64,000 nt of DNA from Macrotis lagotis (GCF_037893015.1 NC_133658.1:289359719-289423718), one strand, 5' to 3'. Shown: positions 24,036 through 36,109, counted from the first letter of the stretch. Notes: generated from the letters alone by a model not told the origin. Numbers and translations: made by a program.

Positions 24036-24274
24036 TACTCTATGAATGAGGAATACCACATATAATATTGCACTTGATATTTTTGTTAGTTTTACTGAAC
24101 TACTTTTCCTTTCTCTTTCTTTTTTATTCTTTGTTATAATGCAAGGCTCTGGGAAAGGAAGAGAAATGAATATATTGAGAAATGATAAAATGAAATATTC
24201 TGTGTTATTATTTGGGTTCTATTTATTTCATACTTATATAAATTTGCCCATATTTCTCTGAATTTCTTGTAATC

Positions 24275-24805
24275 ATCTTTTAAAATTTGAACAAGTTTTA
24301 TTGATTTTTTTCATATCGCCAACATTTCCCTCAATTTCTCTCCTATTCTTCTCAGTCATCCCAAAACAACCAGTATTTTTGGATAAAAGAAAAATAATCA
24401 AAAAACTGATCCATACATTGAAAGCATCTGAATGCAATGTAACACACTCATGAACCTTTCATTTTTACAATACAAATGAGGGGAGTCTTAGATCCTTCTT
24501 TAGAGCCATGTTTGTTCTTTATAATTTTGAAGCCCTTGCTTATTTTTTGAGGTTGTTTTTCCATATACACTGTTGTAGTCATTGTATATATTGTTTTCTT
24601 GGCTCTGATTACTTCACTCTGCATTAATTCATGTAGATTTTCCCATTCTTTCCTGTTTTCATCACATTTACTAATCCTGTGTTAATATTGTGTTAAGCAC
24701 GGTAATATTCCATTACATTCGTGCATCACAATTTGTTTTCCCATTCTCCAATCTATGGGCATCTACTTTGCTTCCATTTTGTATGCTAACAATATTTTGC
24801 TATAT
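24275..24805 (-). mobile_element. LINE-1 3' end
   Basis: Antisense: ttgaacaagttttattgatt at the 3' terminus, then tggctctgattacttcactc, attaattcatgtagatt, catctactttgcttcc. Confidence 0.65.
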
Positions 24806-24812
24806 ACAGAGT

Positions 24813-25064
24813 ATATACCACAATTTGTTAAGCCATTCCCCATTTGATGGGTACCCCTTCAACTTCTAATTCTTTGCTACCACAAAAAAGATGGTATAAA
24901 TGTCTTTGTACATATCAGTTCTTTTGCTATTTCTTTGATTTTGGGGGAGTGTCTACTTCATAGTGGTATCACTGTGTCAAAGATGTGCCCAGTTTAGTAG
25001 TTATTTGGGTATCATTTCAAATTGTTTCCCAATTGGGAAGAACAGTTCATAGCTTTATGAGTTT
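24813..25064 (-). mobile_element. Duplicated internal L1 block
   Basis: 252 bases aligning without gaps to 23412-23663, with 10 mismatches (about 96% identity). It has neither an L1 3' end nor continuation on the other side. Confidence 0.85.
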
Positions 25065-25339
25065 CTTATTGCCCAGTACTATCCCATTACAACCAGGTCT
25101 TGATTAGAGAAGATAAGGAATCCCCTTGAGTGTTCATGTTAATTTCCTGGAATCAATCACCAAATTTTGCATAATTATAACTTCAAATAGTATTAATTTG
25201 AATACATGAAAACTCTTCAGATACCATAGTATTTTCAGTTATTGCTTAATGGAAAGCACTTTTTAAAAAACTAGATTTTAGCAAGTGTTTGACAAAGTCT
25301 GTCATATCATTCTTTCAGAAAAGATGGAAAAATATACTC

Positions 25340-25473
25340 TTTTTAAAAATTTTATTTAAGGCAGTGGGGTTAAGTGACTTGCCTAAGGTTGAACAGCTAG
25401 GTAATTATTAAGTGTCTGAGGTCACATCTGTCCAGGGCTGGTATTCTATCCACTGTGCCATCTAATTGCCCCC
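25340..25473 (-). mobile_element. tRNA-headed SINE, internally deleted
   Basis: Antisense, with gaaaaatata(c/t)tct target repeats (25327-25339 / 25475-25487). The 'ttcaaat...gtcctcctg' part is missing. Confidence 0.85.
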
Positions 25474-25964
25474 AGAAAAATATATTCTTGATGATATTAT
25501 CATCTTTATAAATATATATTATATGGACTTAGAATTACATAAATTATTAGGCCCCTCAAAGATCTAATTAATAGTTCAATATCAGTTCAAAAAGAGATCT
25601 CTTAGCTTCCAGAGCACTGAAATTTTTTTATCAAACACTTGAAGGAGGCTTATATGGTATGCTCATCAAATTTGAAGATGACACCAAGCTAGAAGAGTTG
25701 ACTAACACTGGATAACAGGGTGAAGAATCCAAAAAAGGATCACAATATTCAGTATATTGTACTGAGTTGTACCAAATCCAATAAAATATAGAGACCAGAT
25801 CTGTGATTTTGCTAGTACAGGCCACTCACATATGGGGATACTCCCTATACTAAAGCACATTAACATCTTTTGTACAACTTTTAATCTTAGAAAGTCACCA
25901 AGAGCAGGGAAGGGATTAAGTGATTTGCCCTAGGTCACACAGTCAATATATATGACTTCTTGAC

Positions 25965-26545
25965 TTCAAGACCAATTCTCTAATCCCTCTATCCAGTCTT
26001 CCTGCCTTAAATCTTTCTCCTCTTCCATTCAGTTGCCAAATTATCTTACTAAAACAAAAATCTGAACTTGTTATTCCCTTCTCAATAAGCTCCAGTGGTT
26101 TCTGATCAATATACAATCCTCTGCTTGGTGTTAAAGACACTTTCACCTCCTCCACTACCTTTCTAGATTCCTTATCCATTATATCCTACCATGTCCACTG
26201 TAATTCAGTGACACTGGTCTTCAGGCTATTCTTCACACAAAGAATGCTAGATTTCAGGCATTTACACTAACCTTTTCAGATGCCTGAAATTCTTTCTCTC
26301 CTCATCTCTGTCTTCAGGATTTCTTGGCTTCCTCCAAGTCCAAGTTAAAACCCACCTTCTACAAGAAACCTTTTCCCTCTGAGATTATTTCTAATTTATT
26401 CTGTATAGATCTTATGTGCATATAGTTGTTTATATGTTGGTTCCTCCATTAGACTATGAGTTCCTTGAGATCAGGGACTGTCTTTTGCCTTTCTTCTTAT
26501 TACCAAGGCTTAGGCACATAATAAATGATTATTGAATGACTAATT
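25965..26545 (+). mobile_element. L2 LINE 3' part
   Basis: C-terminal RT remnant and 3' UTR: ttcttggcttcctccaagtc, agactatgagttccttgaga, gggactgtcttttgcc, taataaatgattattgaatg. Confidence 0.8.
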
Positions 26546-26574
26546 GATGTATTATTTGGCTTCATAACAATTCT

Positions 26575-26825
26575 GAGGTGGATACCAAGTAGCTCAGAGA
26601 ATAGAGTACTGGACCTGGAGACAGGAAGATCTGAGTTCAAATATTATTCCAGACACTTATGAGTTATGTGTCTCTAAACAAGTCATTTAACCTGTCTGCC
26701 TCAATTTCCTCAATGGCAAAGTGAGGATAATAATATATCACAAATTGTTAAGAGGATCAAATGAGATATTTGTAAAGTAATTAGAACAAGTCCAGAGTAC
26801 TTAATAAATGCTTGTTCTCTCACCT
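26575..26825 (+). mobile_element. THER1/MIR full-length copy
   Basis: Head (gtagctcagagaatagagta), core (gcctcaatttcctcaatggc) and L2-like tail (gagtacttaataaatgcttg). Confidence 0.8.
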
Positions 26826-27214
26826 TCCCTCCCTCCAATTATGATCCTCTTATAAAAGAGAAAGCTAAGACTCAGTGACTCATTCATGGTCACAAAACTA
26901 AGGGTTATATATTTAGGAATTGAAAGATTTTCTTGAGTTCAGGTCCAATATTCCATCCACAATAACAGACACCTTTAAATTCTATGTGATTGTTGGTATT
27001 TGTTGGCTTTTTTGAAAGAGTCAATATAGGTCCCCAAACACTCAGACAACCCCCTTAAGGCACATTCCCTAAAAATATAGAAGTAGTTTGTTCCCCAATT
27101 AGTGGTTATGTAGTTTCCACTTGTGTGCTATCACACGAGTCAATGTTAACAAAATAGTCTTGTTATCAATCTCTAACAAAGCATAAAAAGTGAGCTATAT
27201 GCTTGCTTAAGTCA

Positions 27215-27890
27215 TTCTCCACTGCCATTGAAGATGTCCTATACAGAAAACCAAATTGAAGAGCAATACCTCAAAAGAGTTAGGTTCCTCCAAATGCTAT
27301 TGGTCACAGATAATACTGTTCAGATTGCATTTGGCTAAAGGATACTTTAGGGCCTTTTCAAAGAGATTTTAAATCCCTCCAAAGAGATTGATCTCTTAAT
27401 TCATTCAGGATAAATCAAATGAATAAAGAAGGCCCATTGTCCAGACTGACATGCAATTGAGTAGGTTATCCATTCATTGTTCAAGTCCATCAGTACATAG
27501 ATCTCAGATAATCACTGCAGAGATATCTCAGGGCAGCCATTGCCATTATTGAACAGGAGGAATGGAGCAAATTTGGATTTCATTTGGGAAGCTGTTGAAT
27601 GCTTTCAGGGATCCCAAAACGCTCTTTGTCACCAAAACCCATCTTTTTAAAAGTGAGTTCCAGATGATGCTATATGGCTGTGAATCCTAGAATACCTAAA
27701 TTACTGAAGAATTAAAATTTCATGTGACTCAAATGGCAATGGAGAGCTGTATGTTGGGTATAAATTAGTTCCAGTATATTGCCAGTGAAGATTTGTGGGC
27801 AAGAAGTAGCATAAGAGATGTTCAGGAGATATATGATTGGAAAAATGAGTTAGGCTGATCATTTAAAGAAGAGTGTGAGATTAGAGATAG
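27215..27890 (+). mobile_element. RTE LINE fragment, reverse transcriptase region
   Basis: Decoded pieces include AIEDVLYRKP, IAIIEQEEWSKFGFHLG and QMAMESCMLGIN followed by ASEDLWARSSIRDVQEIYDWK. These correspond to the RTE 'AAWAAF', 'LLYGCETW' and 'RAMERRMLGI' stretches. It carries several stops and frameshifts and is an old marsupial RTE. Confidence 0.75.
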
Positions 27891-27975
27891 CTCAAGTGCT
27901 GTATTATACTCATTATATCCATGTAATACCTTTAAAGAAAATGTTATTGAAATCTGGTTTTTATATAATCTTCAT

Positions 27976-28133
27976 TTCTTTTTTTTTTTAGGATTTTTGC
28001 AAGGCAAATGGGGTTAAGTGGCTTGCCCAAGGCCACACAGTTAGGTCATTATTAAGTGTCTGAGACCGGATTTGAACCCAGGTACTACTGACTCCAAGGC
28101 CGGTACTTTATCCACTGCCACCTAGCCGCCCCC
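27976..28133 (-). mobile_element. tRNA-headed SINE
   Basis: Full antisense copy flanked by ataatcttcatt (27964-27975 and 28134-28145). Confidence 0.92.
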
Positions 28134-28211
28134 ATAATCTTCATTACATACACACACACAACTGCCCTATGCCTTTCAGAGAGCCATCTCTTCTAACAAA
28201 GGAAAAAACTT

Positions 28212-28446
28212 CACTTTAAGGTTTGCAAAGTGCTTTACAATATTATCTTATTTCATTCTTACAACAACTCAGGGAGGTAGGTGCTATTTTTTTATTTCCA
28301 TTTTCCAGATGAGGAAAATGAGGCAGACAGAGGTAAAATGACTTGCCCAGAATCATATAGCTGGTAAATATCTGAAACTGAATTTGAATGCAGATTTTCC
28401 TGATTCCAGGGACAGCACTCTATTCACTGAGTTGTCTAACTACCCA
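28212..28446 (-). mobile_element. MIR/THER1 full copy
   Basis: Antisense: gtttgcaaagtgctttacaa, ttccagatgaggaaaatgag, acttgcccagaatcatat. Confidence 0.8.
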
Positions 28447-28559
28447 ATGCAATGTTTCAACAAGGATATTAGATGTAATGTTCTATGCCTAAAGGTCTCT
28501 ACCTCGGTAAAAGAGGGAGGGAGGTAAATTCTTATATCTCTTCTTTAGAACCTTGTCCC

Positions 28560-28690
28560 TATAATTACATTTTGTTTAGTTTTAATTTTTGTTTGAGATG
28601 AGTTTTTCCACTTATATTACTTTAGTTATTGTGTATATTAATTTCTTGGTTCTGTTTGCTTTATTATATCTGTTCACATACACAGCAGTG
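28560..28690 (-). mobile_element. LINE-1 3' fragment
   Basis: Antisense: tatattaatttcttggttct, gtttgctttattatatc. Confidence 0.5.
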
Positions 28691-28799
28691 TTAAAAAGTT
28701 CAGAGAAAAGCATTGGGCAAATCCTTTACAGAGGATTTATGGGACAAACTTGGAAAAGAATTGCACAGGATGGGGAGAGGGTAGGACATCAATTGTAAT

Positions 28800-29280
28800 C
28801 TGCAGTATTGTGACTACATTAATAAGATCAGGGATCCATTGAGATGTTGAAAGCAAGAGGCAGCCAATGAAGAGAGGTTAAGTCAATTGACTGATCTCAC
28901 TTGACTTCACTTTCCTTAAGAGTAAAATGTAGAATCATAAGTATATTGAAAAACTTAAAAATATGTAATTAGTTACAAATTTAAGTTCAGTTAGTTTTTT
29001 GTTAGCTTTAATCTCACGATAAATTACTTACAAAAAAAGGGGGAAGATCATCCCTGATCTGCCCACCTATCAGGTATGTCAGGAAGTTTGAAATCACAGA
29101 TATAAACTCCTGGAAAAAATTGAAGGGGTTATAAGAGGAGCATATGGTAACCTCAGAAAAGGGGAGAAAACTTTCCATCCTTAGAGTTGGTTCTCTTTTC
29201 ATTTCACTTTCCAAAAATATTTTATTGAATTTAATTAGTAAAATAAAAACTTCATGGTTTTCTGTTCTCAATTTTTTCAA
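28800..29280. other. No recognised feature
   Basis: AT-rich intronic sequence without a recognised repeat or gene. Confidence 0.4.
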
Positions 29281-30335
29281 ATCTCTGTAACTCTTCTAGG
29301 TTCCAAAGCCTGATTTTCAAGGCCTGTTAAAATCTGACTCTGTCCTTATCCCTCATTTCTTTTTCCCCAGGAACCCTCTGAGACTTCAGTCAAGTTTGTC
29401 TACTATCTACCCAAAAGATGTCTCTTTCTAAAATTCAACTATTTGTAAACATTTATTTATTGATGTACTTTGGTATAAAATATCAACTTTATTTACAGAT
29501 ACATCCCTGCACCATCTAGCAAACCATCCCTGGTAACAATGATTTAAAAAGGAGGGAAGGCAAAAAGGCATTCAAAGTATAAGTTGTATCTGACAGTTAT
29601 GTACCACCCTGTTAGATTCCCACACAAATAACCTCTCCTTGGGGGAAATACATTCAAATTATCTGACACCCCTTCACAATCTACCAAATCCTACTCATTC
29701 TAGAAATTTCTGGTCAAGTCCTACCTACTCTGGTCAACTGTCTCTGACCACCCTCTCCCACTTCATGACTCAGAACCCTTCCTGTCTATACTTCACCTTG
29801 GGCACTAACTATGTATCATCTGGTATTAGTTATGTGTTCCTGTGCAAGCCCTGTATCTGCTAATGAATTATAATTTGGCATTCAAAGCCCTACACAACCT
29901 GACCCCAATTTACCTTTCCAATCTTATTACATATTACTCCCCCTCACATACTTTACATTCTTTCCATATTGCTTTTTTTTTACGGTTCTTCACCCATGAC
30001 ACATCATCTCCTATTTCCATGCCAATGTGCATGCTATTCCCAATGCCTAGTTTTCCTTCTTTCCTTCTGTCTGTTCACCATTTAGAATCCTTAGTTTCCT
30101 TCGGGACTGGATAAAAAAAAATCACTTTCTGCAGGAAGCCTTTTCTATTCTTTCCTGACTGCTAGTATCTCCTACCCAAATTATGTTGTATTTTTCTTGT
30201 CTATATTTTGTATACATGTTGAACCCAAACTCCTTAAGAGAAGGACTATATCCTTGTTGCCTTTGTACAAAGCATAGCATAGCATAATGTCTAGCAAAGA
30301 GTTGACACTTAATAAATACTTATTGATTGATGCAT
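29280..30335 (+). mobile_element. L2 LINE 3' part
   Basis: RT C-terminal remnant (LAFKALHNLTPIYLSNLITYYSPSH, a typical L2 string) followed by the 3' end (aggaagccttttctattc, ccaaactccttaagaga, cttaataaatacttattgat). Confidence 0.8.
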
Positions 30336-30516
30336 GGTCTATAAGCATAAAATAGCTTAAGCTTGCTGGCACAGACCATGCTATCTTCTCTCCTAAGGCT
30401 ACTTCCAGTGACAGACTTCCAGATATCACTCCACTACAGCTGGTAGAAAGGGAAGCAGCTGAGGAGTTGAGCTGCCACATTTCACCTGATGTCATTCAGC
30501 GCAAAATGTCAGATGC

Positions 30517-30647
30517 AGACAGATAGATATGAAGAGACAGACAGAAAGAGACAGAGACAGAATAGAGAGGAAAGAAAGGCAGAGACAGAGAGCAAAAGAA
30601 GAGAAAGGCAGAAGAAGAGACCCGGAGACAGAGACAGATTTAGACAG
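30517..30647. repeat. (GAGACA)-type purine-rich simple repeat
   Basis: Imperfect GAGACA/GAAAGA units. It gives spurious open frames on both strands. Confidence 0.85.
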
Positions 30648-30885
30648 ACTCTCAGGTGTAAGCTAAAGTCCCACTTTCTCCAAACAGTCTTTCTTGATTC
30701 GCCCAAACAACCTTCCTGTTGTTAATTATGTCCAATATGTCGTTTGCAATTGTCTCCCCCCTAGACTATGAGCTCCTTGAGAGTGGAAACTGCATTTTTT
30801 TTTGCCTTTCTTTCTTTCCTCAGCACTTAGCACAGTGCTTAGCACAGAGTAAGTACCTAATAAAGGTTGATAGGACTTTTTAGTC
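30648..30885 (+). mobile_element. L2 LINE 3' end
   Basis: ctagactatgagctccttga, cagcacttagcacagtgctt, cctaataaaggttgatagg. Confidence 0.8.
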
Positions 30886-30894
30886 TCTCTCTGA

Positions 30895-31133
30895 AGTACT
30901 CATCTTCCTGAGTTCAAATTTGGTCTCTGACACTTACTACCTGTGTGACCCTGAGCTAATCCCTTAACCCAATTTGTCTCAGTTTCCTCATCAAAACTTG
31001 TTGAAGAACCTAAAAAAAAATGTTGAAAACTGGTTGAAGGAAATGACAAACCATTCCAGTATCTTTCCCAAGAAAGCCCCAAATGGGGTCATGACAAGGC
31101 ATACACAATTGAAAAATGACTGAACAACAAAAA
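30895..31133 (+). mobile_element. RTE-tailed SINE
   Basis: Core gtgtgaccctgagctaatc, ctcagtttcctcatc and the RTE-like tail aatggggtcatgacaagg...gaaaaatgactgaacaaca. Confidence 0.8.
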
Positions 31134-31236
31134 ACTACCCATCACAATATTAAGGACATAATACAAGGATCTTTGATTTTGTTAGCATTTTACTTGCTCT
31201 TGTGGGAACTCTTTTCCCCACTACCGCCATCTAGTT

Positions 31237-31413
31237 CAGGAGTATAGAACACTTTTTCTGCCAAGGGCCAAAAATTAAAAATTTGCCTGTTAAATCTGGT
31301 CAACATTTTAATTAATTCACCTCTAAAATGCTCTAGATTTATTGAATTTTGAGTTCTGTCTGCAGTTGCCATGGCAGCAGACCAAATGATTTCATGGGCC
31401 TTATATGGCACTA
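31237..31413. mobile_element. hAT-like element, internally deleted
   Basis: 177 bases flanked by a perfect 8-base duplication atctagtt (31229-31236 and 31414-31421), the length made by hAT transposases. It shares its interior with 1681-1915. Confidence 0.65.
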
Positions 31414-31889
31414 ATCTAGTTGATATGTGTTTCCCAGGGAGGTGTATGAGGCATCCAAAGATGAAGTGACTTGCTCTGGGTGTCACTTAGTAGATTTGAG
31501 CTTTGCATTTAGGTCCTCAGTCTGGTACTCTATTCTCTATTGCATGCTACATCTATGGACATATTATGTGTTCAACAAATGTTTGATGATTGATTGAAAC
31601 TGGTCATAATTTATAATGTGTTGGTTGCTTGTGCTTTGTCCAGGAGTTTATCCTAACTATTCTCCCTTCCCCCCTTCAAAATAAAGGGTATCTAACCAGG
31701 GAACTTTGCAGAAGATGCTGAGAGGGAAATTCAGATCTCAAAATCATTACATTTATTCTGGTTAGCTAACAAAAAAGTAGAAACAGTCAAGGTTTGTTCT
31801 CTAAGTAAGCATCACTTGAAATGGTTCCCTAATTCCACCCCTACCCTGGGGCCATAAATTGGAATGAGATTGCTTGTTAATAGAGCAGA

Positions 31890-32150
31890 TCTTAAAAGAA
31901 AGTGTGGTGTGGTAGTGAGGGTACTGTGCCTGAACTCAGGATGACCTGAGTTCAAATTCAACCTCAGATACTCGACTAGCTATAAGACTGTGCAAACTAC
32001 TTAATCTCTGTTACCTTTAGTTTCCTCAACTGTAAAATGAAAATACTAAAGTAACCTCCCAGGATTTGTTGTGAGGAGCAAATGAGATAAAAGTTGCAGA
32101 AAGCCCTTAGAACAGTTCTTGGGACATAGTGGAAACTTCATAAATGCCCC
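31890..32150 (+). mobile_element. THER1/MIR full-length copy
   Basis: ggtagtgagggtactgtgcc, ggatgacctgagttcaaatt, gtttcctcaactgtaaaatg, cataaatgccc. Confidence 0.8.
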
Positions 32151-32344
32151 CTTTCTCTCTACCACCCTACCACTTCCTTTGGTTTTCTCAAACATGAAAT
32201 GAAAAGGTTGGATTCAATTACTTCTAAGTTCCCTTCCAGTTCTGTCTCTGATTCTTTGATCCTATGACCAGTGCACCAATTGCTAATTTTCAAGTAAGGA
32301 TCTGTCTGCTCTAAAAGTATAGGGGAGCAGAAGCAGACCAGACT

Positions 32345-32570
32345 GAGAGGCAGCATTTGATATTACAAAGAGCACTGGCTTGGAACCTGAAGACCTGGGT
32401 TTGAGTCTCAGATATATTATTTACCATTTGCATCTTCTTAAACAATTTAATTCAATAAACATTTATTCAAGTCATTTCACCTCTTCACTTTCTAGGTCTA
32501 TAAACTTAAATGATCCTGAAGGTTTCTTCTAGCTCAATAACCTATGACTGACACTTCAACTCCTGCTTCC
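32345..32570 (+). mobile_element. MIR/THER1 fragments
   Basis: aagagcactggcttggaacc, agacctgggtttgagtc, followed by a decayed core and tail. Confidence 0.6.
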
Positions 32571-32782
32571 TAGCCTGGGTCACTCCCTTTTCTCATCTCT
32601 GCCTTTTGGGAAACTTTTGGACTTTTAGGCTGAGTTCTACAGCTAAAGCCTCCAAGAGACCCTTCCTGGTTTCCTCTGTTCTTAGATCCCATCCCCAAAA
32701 TATAAAAGAGATGCTAATATCAAATGTGATTCCATGTACTCAAGGAGCTTATAGTCTACTAAAGGAAGACATTTTCACAGAT

Positions 32783-32785
32783 GGA

Positions 32786-32838
<53 letters not shown>

Positions 32839-33005
32839 GATAGACAGACAAGAAGGAAACAAGGGGAGAGAGGGGGATGTTGAAAAGAGAGAACAAAAAG
32901 AAAAAGCAGAAGGGAGAAAAGAAGGATGTTAGAAAGAGGGAAAGAAAGCAGGAAGAGAGAAAGGAAGAAAAAAGAAAGGAAAGAAGGAAGAAAGAAAAAA
33001 GAAAT
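32783..33005. repeat. (GAAA)n microsatellite and purine tract
   Basis: Pure GAAA to about 32833, then about 170 bases of imperfect AG-rich sequence. Confidence 0.92.
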
Positions 33006-33019
33006 GTATTTCTTCAATA

Positions 33020-33130
33020 GAATTATAAGCATCTTGAGGTGGGGGGATTTCATTTTATATTTATGAATTTGTGTATTTTAAACATTTGGCACATATTGGA
33101 TACTTAATAAATATTCATTGATTTTATGCT
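33020..33130 (+). mobile_element. L2 3' tail fragment
   Basis: aatagaattataagcatctt, atttggcacatattggatac, ttaataaatattcattg. Confidence 0.55.
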
Positions 33131-33419
33131 TACTGATATGATTAAAGAGACTGGGAAAACCTTCAAGTATCTCCACCACTGATGCCTACGCTTAAATCAG
33201 TTATTTGGGTTAAATGCTGCCTTAGCACCTCAAAAAGAACTAAAAGTTAAACTTCCTAGTTTCACAGACAAGGCAACTAAGTCTTATAGAAGTTAAATGA
33301 CTTTTCTAAGACCCCAAACTAGGGCTGAAGTTTTGAGTTCCAATCCAGGATTCTTCTCTCTTAGCAGAATAATTCAGAGCCTTGGAGACTACTGCTGGTC
33401 ATACATATATAATAAATGC

Positions 33420-33462
33420 AGTAATAATAATAATAATAATAACAATAATAATAATAACCATA
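33420..33462. repeat. (ATA)n microsatellite
   Basis: Imperfect AATAAT units. Confidence 0.85.
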
Positions 33463-33608
33463 ACAACAACTGATATTGACATAGTGTTTTAAAATTCATG
33501 ATCCTTTCTGATTCTTCTTTCATAATATGCTCAATATCAATCTATGTTTAGTATGGTTATTAAAATAGAGCTTATATCAGAGGGATAGGAAGGAGAGAGA
33601 AAAATTAT

Positions 33609-33764
33609 TTTTATATTTTTAGGTTTTTGCAAGGCAAATGGGGTTAAGTGGCTTGCCCAAGGCCACACAGCTAGGTAATTATGAAGTGTCTGAGACCGGA
33701 TTTGAACCCAGGTACTCCTGACTCCAAGGTCGGTGCTTTATCCACTACACCGCCTAGCTGCCCC
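33609..33764 (-). mobile_element. tRNA-headed SINE
   Basis: Full antisense copy flanked by a perfect 14-base duplication gagagaaaaattat (33595-33608 and 33765-33778). Confidence 0.93.
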
Positions 33765-33860
33765 GAGAGAAAAATTATAAAACTCAAAACCTTGCAAAAA
33801 TAATTCATAATTCATGTGGCTGGAAAAACAAATGAAATATTTTTTAAAAATTCATGGTCC

Positions 33861-34000
33861 AAGGGGCAGCTAGGTCACACAGTAGATAGAGTACTGGCCC
33901 TGGAGTCAGGAGGACCTGAGTTCAAATGTGACCTCAGACACTTAATAATTACCTAGCTATTGACTTGGGCAAGTCATTTAACCCCATTGCCTTGCAAAAA
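33861..34000 (+). mobile_element. tRNA-headed SINE
   Basis: Full copy flanked by aaattcatggtcc (33848-33860 and 34001-34013). Confidence 0.92.
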
Positions 34001-34014
34001 AAATTCATGGTCCT

Positions 34015-34170
34015 TTTCCCTTATTATCTCATTTGAACCTCACACTAGGGCTATGAGGTAGCTACTAGAATTATTATTCCTACTTTAACCAGTTGAGAAA
34101 ACTGATGTTTAGAAAGATTGTCAGTATATAGAGAGAAATCTCAGGTTTGGAATTTAGACCAGTCTTTCAT
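34015..34170 (-). mobile_element. MIR copy
   Basis: Antisense: ctcatttgaacctcacacta, actttaaccagttgagaaaa, atttagaccagtc. Confidence 0.6.
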
Positions 34171-34179
34171 TGCACTACA

Positions 34180-34181
34180 TG

Positions 34182-34230
<49 letters not shown>

Positions 34231-34232
34231 GT
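34180..34232. repeat. (ATA)n microsatellite
   Basis: About 17 ATA units joined to the 3' end of an RTE-type SINE, probably grown from its tail. Confidence 0.92.
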
Positions 34233-34290
34233 TATCCTTCCATTTGAAGAAGACCACACCAACTAAGTTAATGGTGGCCTGACTTGCACA
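34232..34290 (-). mobile_element. RTE-type SINE 3' fragment
   Basis: gttatccttccatttgaaga, agaccacaccaactaag; the same 3' end as the element at 14805-15102, here with an (ATA)n tail. Confidence 0.55.
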
Positions 34291-35327
34291 TAATGTTTAT
34301 TATAGTGAATAATATGTTGTGAAAAGTCATCTTTCTCACTTGCCTTTTCCAGAACCATTTCAACTCCATGGCTTGATGTGATAGGAAACAGAACTTCTGT
34401 TGATGGTCTGGATGCTTGTGAGTTTTTGGCCTTTGAAAATGTTTCTCCTCCCATACTAGTGAGGCCACACAAAGCGCCAATATGTGATATCTGGCAACAA
34501 AATAATGGCACATGGTGTACAAACAATGCTGGGCAATGACAACACGGTTAATCCAAACTTGTCTGTTGATGAACTAATCGTCAGTATGGTCTTTCCTCTC
34601 AGATCTTCAACCATACTCCTCCCAGAATCCAAAGATTTTAGTTTTCAGGAAGCTGTCCTGTGGGTAATGGTAATAATGCTCCCAGATCACTAGTTGGCAT
34701 CATTTACAATCAGAATTATGATATATCTGAGTATCTTCAATGAACCAGGAGAAAAATAATGACATTGCCCTCTGTTGTGCTTGTTCAGAGTCAGTTGCAT
34801 GGAGATACTCAAAGAATCTAGAGACAACTCTAGGGCCTCAGACACAGAGAATGGTTTGCTTCTGAAATTATTTGGAGAACTGCCCACTGGCAATCAGAAT
34901 CAGATGGGTATCAAAGGAAACTTATATTTACCCTAAGTCAGAGAAATGTTGATCCTGTAAATAGGAGGAAGGGTTTCTGATCAAATGTCTTCAGGTTCTA
35001 ATTAGCCAATAAAGATCTTGGTCTTTGGAGGTGAAGATTCTGAGAAATACAAATCTCGTTCCTTATAGAGAAAAAGCAGCTTAGGTTTTCTTTATTTGTT
35101 TGATGACTGGCTATGAGAGGAATCTAGTCTTCTAAAAGAGATAAAACACAGACTCTTGTATTAACATAAAAGTGAGATGACAGGGCACATTTCTTCTATG
35201 AGGAAGAGGTAGTAAGTCAGCCAAGAATTCCAGCTAAAAGCTAGGTGAAACAGGTAAGGTAGAGATAAGATGCCATACTCAGATAGGTACAGTCCTTGCA
35301 GGGAATAATAGCAACTGGAGAATAGAC

Positions 35328-35330
<3 letters not shown>
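34291..35330. other. No recognised feature
   Basis: Intronic sequence without a recognised repeat. Two overlapping open frames (34263-34526) match nothing I know. Confidence 0.4.

Positions 35331-35362
<32 letters not shown>
35331..35362. repeat. (GA)n microsatellite
   Basis: About 16 GA units. Confidence 0.93.
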
Positions 35363-35366
<4 letters not shown>

Positions 35367-35384
35367 AACAGATCACCAGGAGTT

Positions 35385-35721
35385 TGTTCAGTCATTCTAG
35401 AAAGCAATTTGGTACTGTGCCCCTAAAATCACTAAATTGTGCACACCCTTTGACTCAGCTATACATACTGATGAACTTTGCCACAAAGAGAGAAAAGAAA
35501 GATGGAAAAGACTGATATATTAAAAAAAATATTAAAACCAGATATTTTTGTAGAACTAGAAACTAAGGTGGTGTCTTTATCACTTTGAAGAAATTATGGT
35601 ATATGAATATACTAATAATATAATGCTATTATGCCATAAAAAAGAAAGGTTCCAAAGAAATCTGGGAGGACTTGTATGAAATTATTCTAAGTAAAATGAA
35701 CAGAACCAGAAGAACAATTTC

Positions 35722-35725
<4 letters not shown>
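35385..35725 (+). mobile_element. LINE-1 3' fragment
   Basis: tcattctagaaagcaatttg, tgcacaccctttgactcag, aaatgaacagaaccagaaga. Confidence 0.75.

Positions 35726-35762
<37 letters not shown>
35724..35762. repeat. (ATA)n microsatellite
   Basis: About 13 ATA units at the edge of the L1 fragment. Confidence 0.9.
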
Positions 35763-35764
<2 letters not shown>

Positions 35765-36109
35765 GTGTAGAGGCAAGCAAATTTGAAATATTTAAGAATT
35801 CTGGGCAATTCCATGATCAACCATGGTTCCAAAAGACTGATAAGATAGCTACAGGGACTTAGGTCTGATTCACCTACTTCAGGTGCCTGGTCCATTTTTT
35901 TTAAGCAATTGACTTCTCTTTGATACACCAATGTTAGGGGTACTCTGGAGGATGGATGACTTGACTTTCTCCTCAAAGGCCTGAAAGAGAAACTCAGCTT
36001 GATACAAATTGGATGGTGAAGAGTTCTGATGACTGAGCAAGGGAAGTTGTTAAAAGGAAGCTTGAAGGGTTTAATTGTTACAAATATCCATTCTTAAAAG
36101 TCAAGGCAA

